Origin: Rhizophagus irregularis
Taxonomy: Eukaryota > Glomeromycota > Glomeromycetes > Glomerales > Glomeraceae
Assembly (NCBI RefSeq): GCF_026210795.1
Contig: NC_089442.1
Span: 868,001 to 932,000, forward strand
Reading direction: 5' to 3'
DNA length: 64,000 bases
The translations under genes and the position numbers were made by a program. The first letter of the stretch is position 1; the number at the start of each line of letters is the position of its first letter. Below are positions 1 through 10,831 of the stretch, piece after piece. The notes beneath the pieces were generated by a model. It was not told the DNA's origin, searched no databases, and was given only the letters and a program-made list of their open reading frames with translations.

Positions 1-564
1 TAATTTTTACATTAGTAGTCTAAGTAAATAATTTACCTCATTTAAAAAATTTTCACTATTATTTGAGGAATTATTTAAAAGTTTTAATACGACATGCCTC
101 CCAAATCTTTCATATTTATTAAGAGGAGACTTAATATTTTCTTTACTTGCATCTTTATAATCTTTATCATTAATAACTCGTCCATATATACTATCAAATT
201 CTCTCTCCCATTGTTGAGCCTTACTATCCCATCTTTTAACGTATCCAGTTAACAAAATTGCTTTATAAACAATACTGAATCCACCTTGGGCGAGGTATTT
301 TATGTTTCTAAAACGATTATAAGGATACCATTCTAAAACTTCAAAACAATTTCTTGCTTTTAACTGAGAATCTTGTATAAACTTGTCTATAAATTTATTA
401 TCACTAGTCCACTTATCGAAATCCTGCTGAAATCGGTTGGAATTGCAATTTCAACACCAATACCAATGGGTATTCAGTTGTTTACAATCAGTGCATAGTC
501 CATATTTTTTGTTAACTATTATTTCTTCATATACACATAAAATATTTTCTATATTTTCAGGCAT
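1..564 (-). pseudogene. Zinc-ribbon TKL kinase, N-terminal exon with an in-frame stop, cut by the window edge
   Basis: Read leftward from an ATG at 564, the frame encodes a zinc ribbon and then a kinase N-lobe with a glycine loop (QGGFSIVYKA), a VVLK lysine and an FLNE helix-C ending. This is the layout of the complete kinase at 31946-33575. A TGA at 451-453 interrupts the frame inside the second zinc-ribbon cysteine pair (W-C-stop-N-C). The exon ends at 37 and a GT donor follows (36-35), at the same phase-0 position after NE as in the other kinases of this window. The catalytic-lobe exon would lie outside the window. An Arg codon CGA changed to TGA would explain the stop, but that is inference. 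A selenocysteine or sequencing artefact is less likely. I am confident of the family and fairly confident that this copy is broken. Confidence 0.75.
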
Positions 565-963
565 ACTTTTGTGGGAACTTTCTTGATATAAAAAAATAAG
601 AAATGGCAAACGTAATCATAAATTACCCGTAAATGAACATTTTATTTTATTAGGTTGAGAAAATTTGACACAAATATCATAATCACCATATGTAACATAT
701 GACAAAAATATAATGACATTTTTACTATATTTGGATCGTCAGCTGATTAATCTAAAAATTTGATAATCACTAATTTATTGTTTTTTCGGAGATGACTCCG
801 GAGGATCTTTTATTCTTTTTTCTTAAAATATTTTATTCAACGTCGAAAATACCAGATGATACTTGTTTGGATGTAAATAAATAATTTTGTATTCTTCGAT
901 ATGTTTACACTTAAAAATAAGTTAGTTTTATATATAATTTTAATCAATGATGATCGTGCATTG
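565..963. other. Intergenic, no gene seen
   Basis: AT-rich DNA with no convincing reading frame, RNA gene or repeat. It is probably the promoter side of the broken kinase to its left. Confidence 0.5.
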
Positions 964-1160
964 CCCTATAAAAAATTTTATCCGTTATTTCTGTAAAAAC
1001 TCCGTAAAAATGAGCCTTTCACGAATCCACTCACTATCCATTCACGGAAAATGTAAATAATTTGATAAATTCCGTGATATAAGGCTATTAATTCCGGAAA
1101 TATAAGCCTTTTACAGAAAAAGACAGAATATAAAAAACGGATCGACTTTTTTTTACAGGG
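964..1160. mobile_element. MITE with CCCTRTAAAAA inverted termini and TTG duplication
   Basis: The left end begins CCCTATAAAAAATTTTATCC and the right end, reverse-complemented, begins CCCTGTAAAAAAAAGTCG; both continue into a CCGTT block and a TTCTGT block. The trinucleotide TTG flanks both ends (961-963 and 1161-1163), a probable 3-bp target duplication. The 197-bp element has no coding capacity. Its first 13 bases match the ends of the 14.5-kb unit at 39887-54430, and its left half matches the 58-bp element at 7918-7975. Short minus-strand reading frames across it are not genes. Confidence 0.7.
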
Positions 1161-3332
1161 TTGATGAAACAATTGAAACATGTTACAATAATATAATATA
1201 ATTCGTGATTTAGTTTCAATAATTTCAATATTATCTTCTGACACAGTCCGACAGTCGTTGACACATATGTAAATATGTACTGTCTCATTCCTTTTAAGAA
1301 AGTGTACTATATCGTAAAAATATATGAAACTATTTTTTTTTTATTCCGTTATTTAACATATATAAGCTTTTTGTCATTACCAAAACAAATTTATAGTTAA
1401 GCCCTATTTGAAAAAGATATTTCTCGAGTGATCGGCAACATCACATATGGTTGAACATTTCATAGTATAATTATAAATCAATTGAATTATTTCTAGAAAA
1501 GTTTTTTTTTTCATTCAACTATATTGATTTAACTGGTTAATATTGATCATGCATAAAAAGTTGGAGTTATTCAAGAAGTAAAACAAAATCAAATGCTCCA
1601 GATGATGAACCTCGTATCTTGAATTTTTGAAAATATACGTATATACTTTAAATTTACACGTATTTAGGCTAGTATCCTGAAACTTTTATTCAAAAAAAAA
1701 ATTTCATAGTCATTTATTTTCATTTATCGCTCTTTCCTCTTATCGTATCAAACTTTTCACTCTAATCCTCTCACATTTTCCCTTCTATTTTTGATTATTC
1801 TTTGGAAATTTTATGACTAATTGAAGAACAATGATTAAATAATTCAAATTTCTTTTTCTTTTTGACTAAATATTACTTCAAAATACGCTATTTAATATTT
1901 TATGTCATTTCAGTTGTATTCATCAAATAACTTTAAGAAACAAATATACGTATAATTCGTTTATTTATCATTATATACTGACCTGTAAAAACAAAGACGA
2001 ACAATTTGAAAGTCACTGTTAATTTGTTATTTTGATGAATTCTCGCAAATCATTTTATTCAGTTTATTCAACTCTGTCGTCTGTTTATTTTAACAATAAG
2101 TGCGTAGTGCGACTAGTGCGTACACCCGGTCAGATCGATATCACGTGACAGCCAGTACTTTTTTCCCGGTACTAATTTACTAAAATCAGATTTCTCAATT
2201 AAGAAATGAAAATCACGCAAAACAGCCTCATGCAATTAAATCTTTATTTTAATTGTAAATAATAAGTTTCATCAAAAATTTTTTTCTTCTTGATATAAAG
2301 TAAGAACCGAAGGATCACTTTAATGGTAAATTTTGTTTACATTCGATAATTTTAAGTGCCAACTTTCATGAAAAATATATTAACTTCTGGCAAATTCACT
2401 TGATTTTTTTACTTCTTAAGGTATCAGTTAAATTTGCAATAAAATTTTCAATTATCAATTTGTAAAGTATCCTTTTGAATTTTCCTTAATATTATCACAA
2501 CCTATTCTTTCATATTTATTATGTATACATTATATTATACATAATACATAAGAGAGATCTAAATATTAGGTTTAATAACTTTATTTGTATTTTTTTCAAT
2601 ATATATCAAGAAATGTGACTTGAACATTTAAATATTTAATGTCGTCATGTCGATCAAAAAGTAGATATTTTGATCTGCATCGTATACTGAGTAATGTAAT
2701 GCCGTAATATACCTAGTAAAATTATTAATTATGAGGCGTAGTATTATATTTAGAATTAGCGTATAAATTTTTAGTATTTTAAAATTGTATGCGTTATAAA
2801 TGTAGCGTCCGAGATGACGTTAAACTAGTGGACCATTTTAGAGGATAAGTCAGATGATTACCAGATGATTAAGAAATCAAGTGATAAATTTGAAGATCAT
2901 GACGAAAATCTATATTTAGGATAATTTACAAATAAGGGAATGGTTTTGAAGGTCAATTGAAAATTTCAAAACCATGAAAAGTAGCAAGTACTAATACTTG
3001 TAGATTTGATGAATACAAAGTTATATGAGTTAAGAAAATTTCAGAATTTTGCAGCAAAACATAGTGATAGACGCAGCAAGTTTCTCTAAGATACTATTAA
3101 TAAGTTTCATATAGAATGGACCAGTTTGCGACATTGTGAAATCAGGTTACGAAATTTGTGAAATTATTTTAAATATTAGGATAAATATTTAATATTATTA
3201 CACCAAGCATATTATTGTATTTATTTATAAAGTATTATTTTGTTAAGCCTAAAGTGGCAACGTGACTTATCAAGGGCTTAGGTATTACAGGTATTACAGT
3301 AACATTATTGAGTTACATCCATTAATTTCTAC
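1161..3332. other. Intergenic, no gene seen
   Basis: More than 2 kb of AT-rich DNA without a supported gene. A CACGTGAC motif occurs near 2143, but no gene start follows it closely. The stretch from about 2810 to 3190 is slightly less AT-biased and may be an old repeat; I cannot assign it. Confidence 0.5.
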
Positions 3333-3348
3333 CACGTGACTTATAATT
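3333..3348 (+). promoter_or_regulatory. Putative promoter of the multi-module kinase
   Basis: A CACGTG E-box-like hexamer at 3333-3338 is followed directly by a TATAATT box at 3342-3348, about 115 bp before the ATG at 3461. TATA-like boxes sit 96 to 127 bp upstream of the other intact genes in the window, which supports this placement. It is inferred from spacing only. Confidence 0.35.
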
Positions 3349-3460
3349 ATGATTGGTTCGCTAGATATTTTGCAACAATCAACAATATATTTTGTGTAAT
3401 GCGCCTTTTTAAATGGTTGTTCGTTACGCTTGATTTTTTTTTAAAAAAAAATTCATAACC

Positions 3461-6400
3461 ATGTCATATGATATTCAAGATGATGATATTAAATGTAAAA
3501 TCTGTGGTGAAATATATACGGATTTATATTATAAATGGTGTAAACCATGTCAAATAATTAATATTATACGAAATTTTGCAAATTGGACAAGTGGAAATGA
3601 AAAAATTGATAAATTCATTCAAGAAATGCAACTAAAAGTTGAAGAGTACAATAAAATAATTTTTGAATGGATACCATATAACCAGTTCAATTATATTAAA
3701 AAAATAAGCAAAGGTCAATTTACTACAGCAATATGGAAGGATGGTTCATTAGAATATAATCATAAAGAAAGGAAATATAAAAGAAACCCAAATGAAGAAG
3801 TTACTTTAAAATACTTAAATAATTCACAAAATATTATTAATGATTTTTTAAATGAGGTATAAAACTTATTACTTTTTTATAATTTTGATCTTTAAAAGTT
3901 CTTTTATTCTATTTTAACATTAATATTTTATATTTACTAATAGGTTGAAACACAAATTATTAAAAGATTAAAATATACTAATATTTCTAAAATATATGGT
4001 ATATCCCAAAATCCAGACACAAAAAATTATATTATAGTATTTCAAGATGGCTGCTATTGTGACAACTGTAATGAAATATATACAAATATATCTTTCAAAT
4101 GGTGTAAACTATGTCAAATAAATGATATTAAACAAAATTTTTCAAGTCAAACTATTGGAAATAAAATAATTGATGACTTTATTCAAGAAATGCAATTGGC
4201 AATTGAATCACAGGACGATGTAGTATTTGAATGGATACCATATAACAAGTTTAATAATGTTAAAGAAATAAGAAAAGATACAATTTATTCAGCAATATGG
4301 AAGGACGGTTCATTAAAATATAATAATATAAAAAGGAAATATGAAAGAAGTCATGATGAAAAAGTTACTTTGAAATGCTTTAATAATTCACAAAATATCA
4401 TTAATAGCTTTTTAAAAGAGGTATGATCCTTTTGATATCTTTGCAATTCAATTTTTAGTTTTATTATAACCTTTTTTTATATATTTAATAGCTTAAAGTT
4501 TATATTGTTGAAGGAAATTTATTACATTTTCCTATAATATATGGAATATCCCAAAATCCAAATACAGAAAATTATATTATAGTATTTCAAGATGGATGTT
4601 GTTGTAATAATTGTGGTGAAATATATACAAAAATGCGGTGTAAATCATGCGAAAAAAGTAATATAAAACAACATCTTGCAAACTGGACTAGTGGAAATGA
4701 AAAAATTGATGAATTCATTCAAGAAATGCAATTAGATATTGAGAGAAATGATGATAGGATTATTGAATGGATACCATATAACAAGTTCAATAATATTAAA
4801 AGAATAGGCAAAGGTAATTTTGCTACGGTAATATGGAATGATGGACCATTAAAATATAATTATAGTGAAAGTAAATATAAAAGAGAATCTAATAAAAAAG
4901 TTATTTTAAAATGCTTGAACTATTCACAAAATATCACTAGTGAATTTTTAAATGAGGTAATATAATTTAATTTATTTTTGCTAATCATACTTTTATTATA
5001 ATAATAATCTTGATTATATTTTTATATTTTAACAGGTCAAAGAAATAAACAAAACTAATACTATGTATGGAATATCTCAAAATCCGGATACAGAAGATTA
5101 TATTATTGTACTTGATAATAATAATTGTGAAGAATGTGGTGAAATATATACAGACATATCTTTTCAATGGTGCAAACAATGTCAAATAAATGATATTAAA
5201 AACAATTTCACAAACTGGTCTAGCGGAAATAAAAAAATTGATGGGTTCATTCAAGAAATGCAATTAAAAGTTGAGAGGCATTTTGATATAATTGTTGAAT
5301 GGATACCCTACAGGCAGTTCAATAATATTAAAAAAATAGGCAAAGGTGAAATTTCTATAGCAATATGGAAAAATGGCCCATTAGAATATGATTATAGAGA
5401 AAGGATATATGAAAGAAAATCTAATAAAGAGGTTACTTTAAAATATTTAAATGAATCACAAAATGTTATTAGTGACTCTTCAAATAAGGTATGAAACTTA
5501 TAATTTTCTTATCTAAAATTATTTTCATTATAACATTTTTTTATATAATTAACAGGTTAAAGTATATTCTATTAAAGAAAATGAATATGATATTCCTAAA
5601 ATGTACGGAATATCCCAAAATCCAGATACAAAAGATTATATTGTTGTACTTGACAATAGTTATTGCAAAGAATGTGGTGATCAATACATCGGTAGTATAT
5701 ATTATAAATGGTGCAAACCATGTCAAATCAATAATTTAAAAAATAATTTCACAAACTGGTCTAGTGGAAATGAAAGAATTGATGAATTTATTCGAAAAAT
5801 GCAATTAACAATTGAAAAATATGATGATAAAATAGTTGAATGGATACCATATAACCAGTTTAATATTAGCAAGATATGCAATAGTAGTTTTGCCACAGCA
5901 ATATGGAAGGATGGTTTATTAAAATATAATTATAAAAAAAAGAAATTGGAAAGAATACCTAACAAGGAAGTCACTTTAAAATGTTTAAATAATTCACAGA
6001 ATAATACTAACAAATTATTAAATAAGGTATGGAACTCCTAATTTCCTTGTAATTCATTTTTTTAAAGTAGTTTTATTATAAAATTTTTTATACATTTAAC
6101 AGGTTAAAATATATTCTATTAAAGGAAATAAATATGATACTCCTAAACTGTATGGAATATCCCAAAATCCAGATACAAAAGATTATATTATTGTACTTGA
6201 TAATAGATATTGTAAAGAATGTGGTGAAATATACACAAAAATATCTTTCCAATGGTGTAAACAATGTCAAATAAATGATTTTAAAAAGAATTTCACAAAC
6301 TGGTCTAGTGAAAATGAAAAAATTGATGGTCTTATTCAAGAAATGCAATTAAAAATTAAGAGTTGCTCTGAAATAATTGTTGAGTGGATACCATATAATC

Positions 6401-7512
6401 AGTTTAGTAATATTAAGGAAATAGGCAAAGGTGGGTTTGCTACAGTATATTTAGCTATTTGGAAGGATGGTCCATTGGAATATATTAAAAATAAGAAGGA
6501 ATGGGAAAGGTCACCTAACAAAAAAGTTGCCTTAAAATGCCCGTGTAATTTACAAAATATTACTGATGGATTTTTGAAAGAGGTACGAATTTTTATTCTT
6601 TGAACTTAATAATATTAAATATTATTCAAATAACTGAATGTTTTTATTTTCTAATAGATTGAAGCATATTCTATTGATAAACTTGATGGAATTCTTAGAA
6701 TACATGGAATATCTCAAAATCCGGATACAAAGGATTATATTATTGTACTTGAGTATGCAAATTGTGGAAATCTTAATTATTTTTATAGTAATATTATTAG
6801 AAATTATCGTTGGTATGAAAAATTGTCTCTATTAAGGGATATTATTAAGGGACTTAAAAAAATTCATGAAAATGGAATAGTTCATCATGATTTTCACACA
6901 GGAAATATATTAATTTCTTTGACCCATAATAAGGAGTATTTTTCTGAACATCCAATTAGTAATGTATATATTTCAGATATGGGATTATGTAGAGAAGCTG
7001 ATAATGCAATTGAAACAAAAATTTATGGAGTTATGCCTTATATGGCTCCTGAAGTATTAAGAGGAAAACCATATACTCAAGCAGCAGATATATATAGTTT
7101 TGGCATGATTATGTATTTTGTTGCAACTGGACAACAACCTTTTGCTGATTGTGCCCATGATAATGTTTTAGCATTTAATATATGTAAAGGAATAAGACCT
7201 GAAATAAATAAACTAGAAATACCAGAATCTTATATTAATCTTATGGAAAGGTGTTGGAGTCCAAATCCAGACAATAGACCAAATGCAATTGAAATAAAGG
7301 ATTTCATCCAATTGTTTTATAATGATGAGGAAGTTAAAAAGCAAGTTAAAGAAGTAGAAAAATATAAAGAACCAGATTTTTTATCTGACATAAATAATCA
7401 AACTATTCATCCACAGGCTTATTACGCTTCTCGATTGCTAAATCCATTTACAAAAGATCTTTCAAAAGATGATACTGATACTGAATGTTTAGACTGTGTG
7501 ATAACAAACTGA
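3461..7512 (+). CDS. TKL-type kinase with six tandem zinc-ribbon/N-lobe modules and one catalytic lobe
   Basis: I read seven exons: 3461-3856, 3944-4420, 4492-4956, 5036-5488, 5556-6026, 6103-6582 and 6658-7512. The six introns are all phase 0, 67-87 nt, with GT/AG ends. The open protein is 1198 residues. Exons 1-6 each encode a CxxC...CxxC zinc ribbon, a W-S/T-S-G-N segment, an EWIPY strand and a kinase N-lobe with its lysine (VTLK/VILK/VALK) and an LNE or LKE ending. Exons 2-6 each begin with strands beta-4/5 (YGISQNPDTKDY), which then run straight into a new zinc ribbon. Only module 6 (residues about 755-914) has a full glycine loop, GKGGFATVYLA, with Lys 899. Modules 1-5 lack three residues there (F-A-T-A-I-W in place of F-A-T-V-Y-L-A-I-W). 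Exon 7 is the catalytic lobe: HHDFHTGN (Asp 992, His where HRD has Arg), SDMG (Asp 1021) and APE (1044-1046). Activity is plausible but unproven. Symmetric exons would also allow exon choice by splicing. Confidence 0.8.
3944..6582 (+). repeat. Tandem array of five duplicated phase-0 exons plus introns
   Basis: Exons 2-6 of the kinase (151-160 codons each) and their introns form a head-to-tail array of about 520-565 bp units. Every unit has the same GT donor after a GAG or AAG codon and an acceptor before a V, L or I codon. Exons 4-6 look closest to each other. Exon 3 lost four residues between the zinc-ribbon cysteine pairs. The shared three-codon loss in the glycine loop of modules 1-5 suggests that they expanded from an already altered copy. 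Confidence 0.8.
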
Positions 7513-7917
7513 AGTTAGTATGATTCTTATCTTAATATACTAGAACTAAACCAAAGCCATTAAAATACCAACAAAATCACCTAACTTGAAATAACTTCCC
7601 ATCAACATCCTGAGGGTCATCAAAATTACTTACTATAACTCTATTGGATATTGATGTTTTAAATCATTTGATAAAATTTTTATTTTAATTTTAAATTAGA
7701 GAATTTAAATTTTATTATATTAAAGTTAAATATTATTCTTTTTTTACAAAAATTTCTATGGTGTTAAAATTATTATACTAGTTTCAATTTATATATTTTT
7801 CATTTATTAATTTGACATTTTATTCTATATTATTAGTATTCTAGCTAAGTTATTTCTATCAATATATTCAAGTATCAGATTTTTATATTGCTTAATAATT
7901 TATATATTATATTGAAT
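7513..7917. other. 3' flank of the kinase, no gene seen
   Basis: AT-rich DNA after the kinase stop codon. It probably contains the 3' untranslated region; no other structure was identified. Confidence 0.5.
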
Positions 7918-7975
7918 CCTTATAAAAAATTTAACGGAGCTTTTATAGAAATTACGGATAAAAATTTTTACAGGG
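7918..7975. mobile_element. 58-bp minimal CCCTRTAAAAA-type inverted-repeat element
   Basis: The sequence begins CCTTATAAAAAATTTAACGG and ends in ATTTTTACAGGG, forming an imperfect palindrome. Its reverse complement aligns with the first 50 bp of the MITE at 964, sharing the CCGT, TTTCT and CTCCGT blocks. Flanks are AAT and AAC, a weak 3-bp duplication. It is probably an internally deleted member of the same family. Confidence 0.55.
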
Positions 7976-8412
7976 AACTGGAAAATATAGCCTATGCTAA
8001 TTGTGCTCACAATAATTCTAAAGCATTAAGTATATATGTATTGAAATTAGTAAATCTGAAATAAATGAGTAAGAAGCACCAAAATATTATATTTATTTAA
8101 TAAAGAAGAATCGAAATTCAAATCTATGAAAATAGCAAAAAAGTTTGCTTGTTATTGAGTTATTCAATTCGAACAAAGTAATAAATATAAATACATTAGG
8201 ATATCATTTTGTTTATCATTAATTTTGGATGTTAGATTTCAGTCAGAACAAATCAACTCAAATGAAACAACCAAAGTCAAGAACGAGTATATTTAAATTA
8301 CAAATCAATCACTATGAAGAGACTTAATATTGTTTTGTTTGTATTTTTAACTAAATTTTTATTATACCCTATTTCATTAGTTGGATGTATTTATTCGTAT
8401 TTATATGTTATT
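7976..8412. other. Intergenic, no gene seen
   Basis: AT-rich DNA with no supported gene or repeat. Confidence 0.45.
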
Positions 8413-8420
8413 GTATAGGG

Positions 8421-8958
8421 TAGGGATTGGAATCGATTCAATCGAAAATCGAATCTTGAGAATCGATTAAAGATTCGATTTGACGATTCGATTTTCGATT
8501 TCGATTAATCGAATCTAAACCGAATCCCATTTGCGTCGGAGTCACGTGAAGTTACACAAATTTCCAAAAAAGGAAATTTTGGCTCCCGGAAATTTCGGAA
8601 AATCATGAAATTTTGGTTACATAGATTTTCAAAAATGGAAATTTTATGACGATCATTTAATTCTGGCCAGAATTAATGAATTAAGATTTTAATGGAGTAA
8701 ATGGGCGGCAAAGCATAGTAATGGTGATATTTATGTAGTATATATGTTTGATCATCATTTTTCAGCAATTTTGATAATTCCGATATTATTTTTTTTACCG
8801 TAACGTAGTTATAGAAATGACATGATTACTTTTATTGCGCCATAATATAAAAAAAATTGATTTATTGAGATTCGATTTTTAGATTCGATTAATCGATTCT
8901 ACAGATACGATTCAATTTTCGATTAATTCGATTTTGGTAGAATCGATTCCAATCCCTA
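8421..8958. mobile_element. hAT-like MITE with a perfect 8-bp target duplication
   Basis: The ends are inverted: TAGGGATTGGAATCGATTC on the left and its complement on the right (GAATCGATTCCAATCCCTA). The octamer GTATAGGG lies immediately outside both ends (8413-8420 and 8959-8966). An 8-bp duplication with TAGGG-type termini is characteristic of hAT elements. Dense ATCGAATC/GATTCGAT motifs fill both subterminal regions. The 538-bp element has no coding capacity, so it depends on a transposase elsewhere. Confidence 0.85.
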
Positions 8959-8971
8959 GTATAGGGAGGAG

Positions 8972-9081
8972 CAATATCACTTATTTTAGAAAGGTCAATG
9001 TATTGATTGGTTCTAATTTTGCCATGTCAGTGGCAAAATTAGTAACTAATCATACATTGACCTAATAAATAAGTGATATTG
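8972..9081. mobile_element. Foldback MITE, about 110 bp, hosting the hAT-like MITE in its left end
   Basis: CAATATCACTTATTT at the left is answered by AAATAAGTGATATTG at the right, and the arms continue through GGTCAATG/CATTGACC and ATTTTGCCA/TGGCAAAAT to a four-base loop. Joining the flanks across the hAT-like MITE gives TTATTGTATAGGG on the left, resembling TTATTGTACGGG on the complement of the right end. The real termini therefore probably lie about 15 bp further out, with the hAT insertion inside the left one. Confidence 0.7.
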
Positions 9082-10831
9082 GCCCGTACAATAATATTAT
9101 TATCGTTTGGAACTGATCATAACATTTAAATGAGCCATTAAAAAATCCTCTATGGAAATGTTTTTCAGAATTGTAATATTACATTTAATATGAATAAATG
9201 ATTTTTATACGAATTTTATTATACATACACTTATAAATAGCTTATTTTGATAATATAAATTATCGTTCAGCCCAATAGGGTCATGCAGATTTTCATAGAC
9301 CGATATTTTTATTAGGCATAGTAATAACACATGATTGATATAATAAAGTGGAATAAAAAAATATGGTGTGTTAAATGAATATTTGGGTTCAGTTTATTTC
9401 ACCGAAAATCATTTCACCGAATTTTAATTTTTACTGTAATTTGATAATCAATCACATAGCCACAATCAGACGGGAATTAAAAAGACTTTATTTTTCAATG
9501 TATTTTTTTTTGCTTCCACAATTCTTTATTTGATTTTATTCTAGCAAATATGTTTTTTTTATCAATTATAACAAAGTTAGTATACATATTATGGAAAAAG
9601 TAGAAAATTAGAAAACATAGGAAAATAGTAAAAAATCAAAAAAAATTTGTAAAAATTTTTTTTTTTGGTTTAGCAACCATACGAACAAATAAGTTTATAT
9701 TTAGCAATTAGAATCTAAAATTTATTGGTTAGTTATAATCACTTTTTAGTTATAGGGTTGTTGATAATTTATTATCAACTAAATACCTCTATGTATTTTA
9801 TAAAAATTATGTAATCTTTTCAAAATTTAAATAATTAATAAAATGCGTTACTAATTTTTTTTTTTTTAAAAAAAAATTTAATTAGAGATTAAAAAGATCG
9901 ACATTATAATAGTTAATTAAATTTGCTAGTTTTTTTTTTCGAAAGTTCTTACCAATAGAATAACCATTCGTTACATGAAAATATTCATTATGTATAATAT
10001 CCCAAAATTCCAATAACCTTAATACTTTTATAGAGATCTATCCATTCTTATTTACATAAACTGAACCTTTTTATATAATTTTCTTTACAACAAATACAGA
10101 TGAGTGAATATGTTACCAATTTGTAACTTATACCTTGACTTGAGCCTGATGGCTAGTAAAAAAACAAATATACTTTACTCAATAATAACAATTTTATTTC
10201 ATATTGAAATGTCTTCATATTCTTTTCAAATTAGGAGGAGTAATTTAAATTTACTTAATCGATCTATTTGAATTTGTAATAATACATAAAATTTATGTAA
10301 ATTTTGCAGAATAAATCAAGCTATGTGAGAAAAAATTAATAATGCGTTAAATACTATATCATATGGAAATAGAATTTTGGTCAACTTTAACTTTAAGATA
10401 GCAAAGTTGATAAAAATATAAATGTGCAAGTTTGCATTAGAAATTTAACCTTATTAAGAGTGGATCTAGGATATATAGATAAATATGCAAACATAAATAA
10501 AATTCCTTACAATAACTATATTTACTAAAACGTGCTGTAATGAAATTTGTAATAATTTTTTTCGTGATGAACTGATTATCACATTAATGCACATTTTCAC
10601 GTCATAAAAGTAAAATGTTAATATAAATTAATCGTATAACGAATTAATTAATAATAAGTTTTTCTAGATTTTTAGCTAATTTATACACTTGTACTGTAAA
10701 AGAATTTAAAATATTAATTTAATATTTTAAATAGAAATTTTTTATAATAAATAAAATGAATTTATTAGTTTTAAAATATTACAAATGAAAGCAAATGAAA
10801 AAAATGATACAGTATTAATTTAAAAAAACAG
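9082..10831. other. Intergenic, no gene seen
   Basis: Very AT-rich DNA with A and T runs. I found no gene, RNA or clear repeat family. Confidence 0.5.

Noticed and set aside
978-1288. Two minus-strand frames of 66-88 codons
   Set aside because: They lie across a MITE with inverted ends, share no domain with known proteins and have no exon signals.
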